Part shown: piece after piece, positions 13,126 through 25,035 of the stretch
Numbering within the stretch: the stretch's first letter is position 1
Layout: each line of letters opens with the position of its first letter
From: Aptenodytes patagonicus
Taxonomy: Eukaryota; Chordata; Aves; Sphenisciformes; Spheniscidae
NCBI RefSeq assembly: GCF_965638725.1
Contig: NC_134963.1
Span: forward strand, 503,501 to 567,500
Length of the DNA stretch: 64,000 nt
Direction of reading: 5' to 3'
The notes under the pieces: generated by a model
Told to the model about the DNA's origin: nothing
The model's database searches: none
What the model saw: only the letters and a program-made list of their open reading frames with translations
Program-made: the position numbers and the translations under genes

Positions 13126-16100
13126 GAACATGACCATTTTCATGTATGAGAAGGATAGTTACATTTATTAAGACAGAGATAAGTAGACAGGATGGATGGA
13201 TGCTAGAAACACGCCTCAAAGCATAAAAGTTAACTGCTAATTGCCAGTGTTAGGAAAAACATCTTCCTTTCTATATGAACTATTCAGTTCTTTATTTTTT
13301 AATCCCAGAAAAGGATTCTTGCTTCTCCCTTGATATACAGGTCCTAGTCTGCATCAGAAATAAAATACTCGATTAGACAATAAATGGTCTAATTCATACT
13401 GTCTAAATAAGAGCTGACTTGGTTGAAATATCCAGGTTTTGTTTTTTTTTCCCTGCTAAAGCTTTGGGCATTAGTAACCTAAATGTAAATTATTTCTGTT
13501 TGCAAGCTTTCAGTTAAAAGGGAAAAGCAGAGGAAAATCCAAATGTACCAAGGAGTCTAGAGCTTAAGACCATATTCTCTTCTCTCAAAGCTATATATCC
13601 TTCTCTCACTGCTTGTCTAAGCAAGTGCAATCAGAAGACAAATGCAAAACAAAATGAGAGAATAATAGAAAAATCATGGTGAAAACTCCTCAAAAGAGCA
13701 AGAAAATGAAGTCACTGGAGTCTTATCTGCAGCTGTTTTGGGAACATCAGAGCAACTGGGGCAAGCCAGAAAACTGCATCCATCTGGAACAAGGGAGGAG
13801 AAAGGTCTGACAGCTCCCCAAAACAAGAGGCAGGTTAATCTGATGTTGCCCATCTCTCTCGCACTGAGTCCCCATGAGTTCATATGGAAGGTGCTGAGAT
13901 CCAGCAAATTGCTTGCAGACTTCAAAGAAGAAAGTTTTGCACATCAGCTCGTGGAAGAGGCTGCCAAGAACAACACTCTACTCTGGGATTTACATACATA
14001 TCAAACCATTTATAACACACCCCTGCACAGATTAAGTCTGTGTGTGAGTGAATGGGTGACAGAAGAGCAGGTACCACATCTGGTTCTCATGCTGAGGTTC
14101 TTCTGATGGCACTATGAAGAATGGGAGGTGTTTTGAGCAAAACTTGGATATCCAAATAAGATCAAGAGAGGATATTTAAGGTCAGGAGAGAGCATAGGCC
14201 CACCTATGATACTAGATCAAGCTCGGGGGCTTGGCAGCCAGCATGGGCTAGATCAGCCCAAAGGTGGCTCCAGTCTGTGTCAGAACCTGAGCAGTCTCTG
14301 CATCCTTCGAGGGCCAGGAGTATGCAAAAACAATCCAGCCACTTTGTGCTCCAGCTGCCCTGGATTTGCCGAGCCAGGTGCTCTGAGCTGCAGGACCAAG
14401 ACACAGGCTGTCTAGACTGCACGTGCAGGATCACAGGCTCTGATCTGGGAGTTGGATGACAACATTTCATAGAGGCAATATTATGTTTTCTCTGTTGCCC
14501 AATAGCAACGGCTCCATGTTGGGAGGACCCTTGTGGGGGCAGCTGAATTCCTGTGGGGAAAGCTGCTGAGCTGCTTCGGGGGATTTCCCGCGGCGTGTGG
14601 GAGCTCAGCAGGCTGCCCAGAGCCCGGGATCCTGCAACCACAGCCCATCCGTCAGCACACTGCCCCATGTGTGATTACAATGGTTTTCACCACCCTCACC
14701 CCTCTCCGTCATGTGTTTATAATCACCGCCATTATTCTAGAGTTACAGAGCAGAGGCATCCTATGCAAATCAGGGATGCCGGGGTCAGCTAATGAATTGG
14801 TTACACCCTTTCCTTCCAAAAAAAACTGAGCTCTTGGAGGGATACTCACCATGTGCCATAGGAAATGCAAATGCAGTGGAACCTGTAAAGAGCTGAGTCA
14901 CTATTTTTTTCATAGCACAGCTTTGCCCTAAACAGCTGAGTTTCAGATGCAGGAGCATGCTGGGTTGCAGTGAAATAATTTCAGGAAGTTTTCCTTGGTC
15001 TCACAGTTATGTCCCTCAACTCTCACTCAAGAGGTACAGGCTGGGTTCCTGGTTCTGCACACGCTGGCAGCACACCCACTGTATCATCTCACTTTGACTT
15101 AGTTTCCCCCATCTATAATCTCTATTAATAGTAAAAACCCCTTTTCTCAGGGATATGCAGGCCACCCTAAATGCAAATATAGCATCTAGTGCCAGTACAG
15201 TCCCAGCAATGCTATTGCAATTCAAATGGAGGAAACTTTTGTTTCTTGAAGTTTTAGGAAAGTCAGTGCTTAAGAAACACAATAGCAGGACACCATTCCC
15301 ATCTGCCTCCCATCTTGTATAGGAGAAGGATAACTAAATGTGACACATGGCCCCTGGCATGCCAATCTCATCACATGTGTCACTCCACAGTCCTCAGCTG
15401 AGAAGAAGAGGGTGCTGAGCCTCAGCAGTTTCCTGGCTTCCCCTTAGGGCTGGGGTTTGTAAGATTGTCCCTGTTAGCAGAACTTGCTGCTAAGGTCGTG
15501 CATGTTCTTTCTGTTGAGCTTTGCCATCACCCTCTTGTTCCTGCAGCCCTGGTTGAGTGAGCTCATGTCCCAGCTAGCTGCGTGGTGAGGACTGGCTCAT
15601 CCACATGGAGGCTGGTGAGAGCTAGGAGGAAGGGGAGCCCTACAGCAAACAGGGCCTGGCTACCAATAGTGACACACAAGCCACTTGCTAAAGTGGCATA
15701 CAAATACCACCCAGGCATCTGAAGCCTTTCTGTGGCATCTGCCCCTTGCCATGGACTTCGAACACATTGCTCTGGGGTCCCAGCAGTGATGGGGCCCTGG
15801 CCCCAACAGGGCATGTCCCAGCGTGGACAGTCACTCAGCAGTGCCCTTCCCTGTGCCTTGGTCCTGTCCCACAGGACCTGGACATCTCCGTGGTCAGGGT
15901 GCCTGTCTTACTGCCCAGCCAAACCCCAGTGTGACAGTGTAGGCAAAAGTCACTCCAAGGGTAGCACGAAAGAGTCTGTGGTCCTGCTGCCAATGCAGAT
16001 AAAGCAAGTTCCTGTACAACATGTTGTCTTACCAGAAAAGGTAGGAGACACTGCTCAGGACACATTAAACACATGCTCCAGGTAATTTATGTGACCTGGC

Positions 16101-19100
16101 ACTCTGAAAACTAATAAAACCAGTTTATACTTTCACTTGCACATGATTAATGGCAAAGCTCTCCATCATATATCACAGACCATGCCCTAGCTGGGACAAA
16201 AATATACAGATTATGGGAGAAATTAGGAATTAACAAAACAGCTGTTAACTGAGCTAGAAATACTCTACCACAGTCCCGTTGTAAATCAGAAAATCACCCT
16301 GTGACAGTTCTCCCTGGCTCTTTATGTGTTGGGCTCTTCGGAGCAGGACAAGCAGACAAGAGCAAGAGGGTTCCTCTCTTGTAGGTCTCAGGCTGGTGCC
16401 TGCTCAGTGCAAGATGCTGGTTGGACCCATGGTATCCATATTGCTGTCCTAAGAGCTTGTGACCACAGCAGGGAAAGGCAACGGCACCAAGCTGGTGAAT
16501 GTCTTTCCTGTATTCACTGGGCGGGCTGGTTCTCCCCTGGCTAGAAGTTTGGTGTATAACTCTGAGGGCAATTAACTTGCAGTAATATTTAATATATTTC
16601 CAAAGATGCAAAGAAAGGGAGCTTCCCCTCTCAGGATAGGCAGGATGCAAAGTGCAAATGTTAAATTAAAAATGTTGCGGCAAAGGTCACTCCAGGCAGA
16701 TGCAGGTTTGTAAGAGGGAAGGGGTCAGCTGCTAGGAGTCAGCAATCTGGAGTCACTCTGGATCACAACAGCCAGCCTTGTGTGAACTCGTATTCTCACA
16801 GCGCTTGTCCCGGCTGACGCATGGTGCCCATCTTGCTGTGGACATTCAACACAAGCAGCTTAATAAAAGCCTGCCTTCCTGCCACTTTCCAAATAGGTTT
16901 ATTTCCTGACCCAGACAACATCACTGCGGCGGCAAGAAAAAACACTAGCAAACAGGCACATCCTTTGCCTGATTCTCAGAGGGACAGAGGCAGACCTTGC
17001 CCAGCAGGATGTGGGGAGCCAGGGCACTGCGATTGGTCACCTGCCGCCAGCAGAAACAAAACAAAAAAGATGCTTCACAATGGTGAAAAATAAAATAGAG
17101 AGTAACGAGGGTATTTATGTCATTTCCTGATGGGCCATCATAGAGCATGATAACAGGATGGGGTCCCGCTGTCAGTTCCTGGATAGCTCAGGCTATTTCC
17201 CATAACCCCAGTGACTAAATAGTACCGTGAGGAGAGCTTGAAGCCGTGATGCATCCTGCTTCCCCATGCAGATTTCCCCAGGCACCACAGCCGACACCTG
17301 GTTCATGCAGGAAGTGAGGAACCATCCCAGAGGAGTCAGATGCGCCCTGGGAACCACAAGCCTTTCACTAGCTTTGAAAGAGAGTCAAGAGCAAGTGGAA
17401 ACATCCAGCTTTGGGAGTATTTGCCCTGCAAAGTGGCCTGGAGACCCTGGTTCCCACCCACTGCCCTTGCTAGTCAGGGCCTTGGCAGGGTGCAGGGAGG
17501 CAGCACTGAGTCCAACCACAGCTCCACCAAAGCCCATCTCTTGCCTCCAACAGTGGCCAATGCCTGGGGAAGAACAGGGCAAGCTTGCACCAGAAACACC
17601 CCTATTGCTCAGCAATCTGTGGCTCAGATCACTCTAAATTCCCAACCCAGAGGTTATCTTTGTGTAAACTGCAGGTTTTCCACTTTAATTATCTGGAGGG
17701 CTGCTTAGACTTTTGGGGATTGCTGTAGGCTTGCAGAAGGGAGCCCCACTTGCTGATCATGGGCAAAGGCAACGGTTTTTTGTCTGTGGACAATGAAGAT
17801 GGCCATAGAGAAAGCTGGTCCTTCACATCCACATCATTTTAGGAGCAAATGACAAGATTGTTGCCACAGTCCTGGCCAGAGATGGTCCAAGCGGCATCAT
17901 TCAGGTGACAGGCAAGGCTTCAAATACCTGCCCATATCCAGCAGGGAATTTACAAGCTCTTATTTTCCAGTCCTATTACCCCACTTGTTTTTTTCCAGTA
18001 GTCTGACGGCAGGGAATTGCAGCTCCATTCTCTTCAGCCACACTCAACTGTATCACAGCAGCAGGAGCCCTCGGCAGGGCAAGAACGCGTGGAGCAGTTG
18101 AAGGGCTGCACTGGGCCAGCTGCCTATGGCAGAGTCCTTGCTCTCACAGCAGGGTTGCTTGATGGATCATCTGGAAAGACAAACCCCTTAAAGCTTTCTA
18201 AGGATTCAGATAAACCTCTTATGGCCCATCAGGGCATCTCCACTTGACATGTTCCTCTGGATCACGTGTTTAAGTCATTATTTTCTATCCCCACTTTCCA
18301 ATTCTGTGACTTGCTGCTGGTGCACCATCCATCCTTAGACAAACCTGCCTATTTGCTCCACTGAGACCCCACATTTTCCTTTCTCAAGTGCCCATGGTAA
18401 GCCTTTCCCCTGCTCCTGGAGAGCCTTAGCCTGCTTAGAGAGCTGTTGCTAAAGTTGCCCTGGGACCAGATCACTGCCCAAGATATGCTTGTTGCCAGTT
18501 CCCAGCAGAGTTATTAAAAAAAAAAATCTAATTTCAGGTGAAGGTAGCAGACATTGACAGCATTTTTGCAGGGACTTTATGGTGTCCAAAATTGGAACTT
18601 CCTTTCGTTAAGACATGTCAGCCAAGTTTTTAAAAGGTCTGAAGTTATAATCTGGCGCTTTAATCATATAATAATGCTTTTCTTCAGTTTTGACATGGAT
18701 GTTGTTTTGTGGCATTAACTGAAGGGGAATAAGGCGCTATTTCAGTCATACAAAAATTATCTGCTTAGAAATGAGTACGTATCCTTTTTGGTCCCAAATC
18801 ACATAGTTCAACATGCTCATAAAAATTCACAACCAGCTGTACAGCCTCTTACCAGTAACAGAAGCCCTTTACTAGCAACTTTGACATTTTAATAGCTGCA
18901 GAGATACTAGTAAAAAAGTTAGAGTATTTTTTAAAAGTTGGATTTTGTTATTCTCTTAAATGCTGTTCTCCTGAGTGGCAAGTACTAGAGGACTAATGAG
19001 GTGATACTAGTTATGCCATTAATATTATTCAGCACTGTAAGATTGATCTCTTTATGAATTAACACTTATGTCTGTATGGCACAAGGAATTGCTGACTACA

Positions 19101-19465
19101 GACCAAACCTCCCTGCTCGTGGAGGAGTGACAGAAAGGGCCCTGGGCTGGGCTGCACTGGAGATCCCATCACTTCGGCCTCCCCTCTGCTCTGAGGCCAT
19201 TTCTTTCCAAACCTGCTTAAAGCAGAGACCCTTGGTACAGACAGGCAGGTCCTGCCAGCAGCCCAGAGCCTTCTCATTACAGCCCCGTCCTAGAAGTGCA
19301 GCAAACACAATGTGATCGTCCCTTGCTGGTGATGTTGAAAAGAGAGGAGGTGAGTTCTTCCTTCCTAACTTGTCCCCTACTTTTGCCACTACAGACGAAA
19401 ACAGCTGGACCAAAACAGCCTGATTCTTGGTCAAAAATAGCAAAGAAATTTGAAAACTGCTTTTA
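13126..19465. other. non-coding sequence, no gene seen except a MIR remnant
   Basis: The longest open frame, at 14204-14668 on the minus strand, has no family resemblance and no codon-level sign of constraint that I can see. An AT-rich stretch at 18500-19060 with several ATTA/TAAT cores could be regulatory, but no specific element can be named. Confidence 0.65.
15036..15150 (+). mobile_element. MIR-like SINE remnant
   Basis: The run gctgggttcctggttctgca, then atctcactttgacttagttt ccccatctataatc follows the 3' half of MIR (…cacttaacctc…cagtttccccatctgtaa). The copy is diverged. Confidence 0.6.
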
Positions 19466-19702
19466 TGGAGAGGAGAGGAAAGGAGAGGAGAGGAGAGGAG
19501 AGGAGAGGAGAGGAGAGGAGAGGAGAGGAGAGGAGAGGAGAGGAGAGGAGAGGAGAGGAGAGGAGAGGAGAGGAGAGGAGAGGAGAGGAGGGAAGGGAAG
19601 GGAAGGGAAGGGAAGGGAAGGGAAGGGAAGGGAAGGGAAGGGAAGGGAAGGGAAGGGAAGGGAAGGGAAGGGAAGGGAAGGGAAGGGAAGGGAAGGGAAG
19701 GG
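19466..19702. repeat. compound purine pentanucleotide array (AGGAG / GGAAG)
   Basis: About 25 AGGAG units (to 19590) are followed by about 22 GGAAG units. The same two units occur, inverted, in the array at 43.7-44.1 kb. The array is pure purine on the plus strand. Open frames through it are repeat artefacts. Confidence 0.98.
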
Positions 19703-22700
19703 ATAAAAGACAGTTTATTTCTCCCTCAAACTAAAGCCAGACTATCAGATACAGATTTTTTTCTGTGCCATATGCTGCAGACCAGCCACTGTGCAGAGAA
19801 GATGCTCCATTAGCCTGACCCCCAGCAGCAGCCCTGAACTTGGCTCCGTTGGCGGCTCTGGCCCTGCGAAAGGATTTCCATCCCTTTGAGAGACAGACAT
19901 TTTTTGCCTTGTATATGATGTAAAATCAGTTTCATAATACAAGCAAAATCTATCATAATCTCTTCATGCTCAGTGCTTATTTCAGAGCCAGCTGCAGCTG
20001 TCACAGCCTAATACTGTCTGCTTAGGGTCCGTGTGTGCACAGCTGGCTCTGGCCTGAGCACCTGCCCTCAGCCCTCAGAAGCGAGCCAGGATCCCCCGGT
20101 TGGGTCTGGGCTCTGGTACTTGACTGCTAGTTTTATTTTGAAACCCCCCATTAAAAATGTGCCGAGGGGAGGGTGCCCTATTCAGAGACAGCCTGGTTGG
20201 ATTATTTGGGCTTAGAGAGCAAAGTGTCAGGTTTGTGTTTAATGAATATCTCCATCAATCATCCCAGCTGCCTGTGGAATAATTACCTTGCAGAGCCCAC
20301 AGTGGCAGGTAAAGCACTTGGCTCAGGACACAGAGCAGGCTTTATTAGAAGCCCCGCTGTAATACTCGCCGTTATTATCATTTGCCTTCAATTACGTTCA
20401 TGGTTGGTGCTTTGCAATAGATGGCTATTTATTCCTTCTCAGGGCTGCTTCAGCAGGTACCTTACATTCCTGTGGTGTCGCAGTCCAGGGGTACTCACCC
20501 CAACCTTTGAGGTATATAAACAAAACTTGCCAAAGGTGTAAGTTGTCTCCCCGGACGCCACTGTATTTGGTGAAGTGCAAACCAAAAGCACTTCATTCGG
20601 GTCCTTCCAGTCTCTCAGCTGCGCTAACTTGGAGTCTTTCATGCCCACATACCCACACGAGGATATAACTAGCTCTGAGAGACTCTCAAGAGCTGCAAGG
20701 GAGACAAGCTAGGCTAATTTTGTAAAGCTAATGGTTAAACAAAAACAAACTCATTCCCTGTGTAAGCTCCAGTGCCTGCAGTCATCTCAGCAATTAATTT
20801 GTCCCCTTTCACCTCTGCCCTTGCTGGCCTTTATCCCTAAGCATCAGTAGGATGAAATGCCCAAGCTATGGGCTTTAAAGGACTTTACAAGTTCAGTTTA
20901 CAAGCTCCATAAAATTACAAATTCTCCCTCCCCACTGCAGAATTACCTTGTAAAACATGTCCTGTATTGTTTCAGTCTGACGGGTCAGGCAGCAAAAGCA
21001 AGACAGCATCTGAGTGGCAGCAAGCAGTGGAGGGAGTGCATCTGGTACCAAACGGAGTCTCTGGCTGGGAGAGGAGAAAGCAGGAGGTGGACATAGTCGG
21101 CATCAAGTAAAAATAATTCTCTGCCTTGTGCTATGGGAAAGCCCAAGGGCTAGTTCCACCTTGTTTCTCCTCTCCTATTGAGCAATTATTTGCAATGTAC
21201 ATTTTGGTCAGTTTGCTTCAGGGTGTGATATCCATAAGCATCTCTGCACATGCTTACATCCTAACCTAGCCTCAGCATCCAGGGCTGTACCAGGGCTGTA
21301 CCTGGGACCATGTGGCTTGATCCTTAGCTAAGCATCTGGCACTCTGGAGAAAACTGCAGTGACCCTCCACGGCAAATGCCTGGCACTAACCTGGCACCAG
21401 GGCAGTAATCCACAAAGCCCCTTGCCCCATCTCAGGTAGTTCCTGCTGCTGATTGTATGCCAGAGGTCTGCAGAGGTCATGTACTTCATCTTTCTGTGTT
21501 TTGGTTTGGGCTGCCTTGAATAGCACCAGAAAACGAGCAGCAGCCCCAGCAGATGCATGCAAAACACTTTCACATCTTACACATGTCTACACCCAGAATT
21601 ATTTGGTGTCAGGCTGAGCACAATGAGTCATAACTCACCTTTTCACTGGAGCTGGAAAAAATACTCTGGACTTGTTGCCAGTGTCAGCACCATTGCCAAT
21701 ATTTTTAACACCAAGGGAAAGTGTTAGTTGAAGAAGAAAGCAAATAACGTCCTCCCAACATCAGCTGAAAGACTGCCAGCAAAGGATGGAAAGAAAAATT
21801 CTGGGTTCTACTGATGGCCTGTGCCAATCCATCGTGTCCAGAAAAACACTCGAGGACCTGTCAGGATGGCTGGGCTGTGCCAGCGCACAGTGCCGGTCAG
21901 TCAGGGCTGACAGGGAGGAGCATGGAGGCATTGTGCCGCCTGTGACAGCAGGAGAAGTTGGGCAGCCAAGGCATCTTCAGAGGGAAAAGCTTGAGGGAGC
22001 CAACACTGTCCCTGGAAAAAGCTGCGGTTCGATTTACTCAAATGTACTCTGGGCGATGTACGAATGGGAGCCTATCGCTGGACGCAGTTTTAAAGATCTC
22101 TTAAAATACATTTGTTCCCAGAAATCATGACAGGTAACACAATCTCAGGGGCACCCTGAGAAGAAAAAGAGGTAGAAAAAGCTTTGCCAACACAGATGGC
22201 CTGCAAATGCCCCCCAGCCCTGTTGTGCCTCCTGCTGTGGCCCCTGCGGCTCTTCCTGAGGGTGACAAGCTCTGGCTGTCCTAGATTTGAGGTCTCGTGT
22301 CAGGGCCGCACAGTCTCGTAGAGCCCCCCTTTTACACCAGCTCAGGTGTCTCCAGGGATCACCATTGCAACAGCTTCATGCAGCGGGACTGAGCTCTCAC
22401 AGAGGCCAGACCATTTCAGGCAAGCAAAAACCTTTCTAAAATCCAGAAATCCTTTATGCAGTGATGACAAGATTTTGTCCTTCCCCCCATTACAGTGCAG
22501 GATGTTTATGGGCATTTTTTTTGCAAGTTTTCTCTTTTCAATACAAAACTCAGCTGGCTCTGAGCAGGGACTCATGGTGGAAAGGAGGACAGGGAGGGAC
22601 TCAGGGTCTGTATCTTGTTTTCAAGGCTGGACACTGTGAGTGGCTCAGGAGCGTGGGGAGGGGCGTCAGGGCTTGGGTTCAAGCCCAGCTTTATGCCGCC

Positions 22701-24820
22701 CCACAGCCACCCAAGCTTTTCGCAGAGGGACACCAGGTTTTCCAAAGTACTCATCACTCTCAGCCTCCTCAGCACTTAGCCGCCCTGCAGCTTCTCTGCT
22801 CAGACCGCTCCTATCAGCCTCTGCCTCCTTCCTTCCCCAGAAAACCTCCTTCTGCTGGTCTCTACCTGGACACAGGCTCTGAGATGAATTTCAAGCTGAG
22901 CGGAGGCAATGCGTGCCTCTGGCAGGCAGGCACCTTGCAGGGCTGCATCCCACAGTCCCGCTCCAGCCTGGCTGTCTGTCCGCAGGCAGAGGCAGGCATG
23001 GGCGGCTGCCTGATGGCTACTGGCCTTTCCAGCTGACTTCTTAAATCTGCAGTGGCAGTGCCAATGTAGCTGCAACATTTTTTAGATGTTCAAGAGGACA
23101 AAGCTGATATGCGATTCCCCTGCTCACCCCTCTGCTAACTTTGGATGCAAACTGTTTACAAACAGCTGTTGTAACATCCCTGAGGTCCAAAGGAAAATAC
23201 TCTGCTAGAGAGAAAAAGATCTTAGCATGGACTATGTCCAGGAATTTCATGAACAGAGCCAGGAGCTTGTTCAGATGTTTCCCTTCTAGGCTCTGGGTTA
23301 GCAGGGTCTGTGGAGATGAGAAGGTTTATCATTTGTAACAGCTGTGGCGGGAGCAGGGCTGCAATATAGCCTGGCATGGAGGACAGCCTTGAGAGAGGGT
23401 GGCCATCAGGGAGGACAGCCATCAGAGGTCCAACCTGGCTGCGGGGACTCCCATGGCAGCAGCAGCCACCACTGTCCAGGTGATTGCTACTTGGCCAAGA
23501 CCCCACGGGCTGCAGTGCCATCTCTGCTCTCACCATCAAACCCTGGGGCAGGGGCAAGCATGACCCACGGTCCCCAGGGTGCCACCAGGAGTTCTGCAAC
23601 CAGCTCTGCTGGCAGCAAAATCTGGCTGGCCATGCTGTCCTGCACCAAGGTGTGGCCCCTTGGCCATCAGCTGTGCTCCACAGCCACTGACTGTGCCTGT
23701 GCCAGCCCTGTCAAGGGAAAAGGTGCTGCCCCCATGCTCCCAACACTGAGACCCCTGGAGAGGGGAAAAGACAGGTTTTCTCTCCCTGTGGAGGACAGAG
23801 CAGTGCAAAGACAATGTAATCTGTGACCATCAGCACTACCTCTGCCCAGCTGAGCCCTCGCTGCCTCCACTGCCGGGGCTGGAGGGGCCATGCACCAATC
23901 CTGCTCATGGCTGGCAGCTGGCGTGCTGGGCGCAGGGTTGGCGTGGGTGCTGGGACCCAGCCTGCTGCCTCCCTCCTCCCAGCGTACGGCACACTTGCTC
24001 CTCAGGCTGCCACACCGTAAGGGTGTCATTCCCACTGTATTTAAAAGAGAAACCCTCTTGTCTTCTCGTCCCTTTATTCCATTAATCTCCCCTCTCCTCG
24101 CCCCACTGTGTTCACTTTCCATCAGCAGGATCGGCACGAGGAGCTGCTTTCTCGCCCTGGAGAAAACTGTTGCTCAGCCACACAACAGGGGGAAAAATAG
24201 CTTGTTAAAAAGAGGCAATCAGATCCCTCGAGCTAAAGTTAAATTTTGGTTTAGGGTCCCCCTTTCTGGAAGCAGTTTCCTGCTTTTCTAATTGGTGTTT
24301 CTGAAGGGAGAGAAAGAGGTCCCTGTTCCAGGGGTATTAAGCCCTTTAAAGATGCTTTAACTAACAAAGCAAAGATTAGAGAACACGGATCAGATGTTTT
24401 TCCTATCAAAGCCTTTTCTTTTCTTTCTTTCCTTTTTTTTTCCCCACTGTGGATGTTTTGAGTCTCCTCTGGGCCGGGCTTCATTAAGGCTGTTAACTTC
24501 GTAGTGCTGATGTCTCTCTGCCCAGCTCACAGTTTGGGTGGCCTGAACTAAAATCTCCCAAAGGGCTCATTACAGGTGGTAGGCAGACAGGGCTGGAGCC
24601 TGGGCCACACCACATATCCCTGAGAGAAATGTGTTTCCCTGACCAAAAAAGCACAATATTATATTCTTAAAACATTCCAGCCCCGTCTGGGTGTTCTCTG
24701 CATGCATTCCTGTACGTGGGATTATTATTGTAGAGAATTTATAAAGTCATTCATTTCTCTGGAAGTGTATGACATGGGTTTTGGTTGAATGGGCCCAGTG
24801 CAAACTTAGAGCCATGTGGT
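19703..24820. other. non-coding sequence, no gene seen
   Basis: Local GC rises at about 22.6-24.0 kb, which lengthens chance open frames (up to 191 codons at 22461-23036) without recognisable domains. AT-rich conserved-looking patches occur at about 20100-20420 and 24180-24440. No RNA gene is recognised. Confidence 0.65.
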
Positions 24821-24824
24821 GCTA

Positions 24825-25035
24825 TAAAAACACAACAGTAAATAAATCAGCAGGGAGAATTTACACTTCAGCCTTCTGATTGTTTTTACATTCGGAGGCT
24901 CAGACTCAGAGCCAGAGTGTAAAATAAATACCTGTAGCACCGAAAATGCAGCGTCACACTCTCGCCTGCTAGCAATCAAACCGGCGAAGCCGAGATACGT
25001 GCAAAGCAAGGGTGTTTACAGCAAGCTTGCTGTGA
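24825..25035. promoter_or_regulatory. candidate distal enhancer with forkhead motifs and a 14-bp palindrome
   Basis: GTAAATA (24838-24844, reverse of TATTTAC) and TGTTTAC (25013-25019) are forkhead-type sites. The second abuts the perfect palindrome CAGCAAGCTTGCTG (25019-25032). Forkhead factors acting through upstream enhancers are known to control mammalian Tbx1, and this block lies about 23-24 kb upstream of the TBX1 promoters. No conservation data are available here. Confidence 0.25.

Noticed and set aside
19296..19734. Frames through the purine array (94-136 codons)
   Set aside because: Gly/Glu/Arg/Lys repeats made by AGGAG and GGAAG units.
22461..23036. 191-codon plus-strand frame
   Set aside because: Lies in a locally GC-rich stretch with overlapping frames on the other strand and no family resemblance or splice context.
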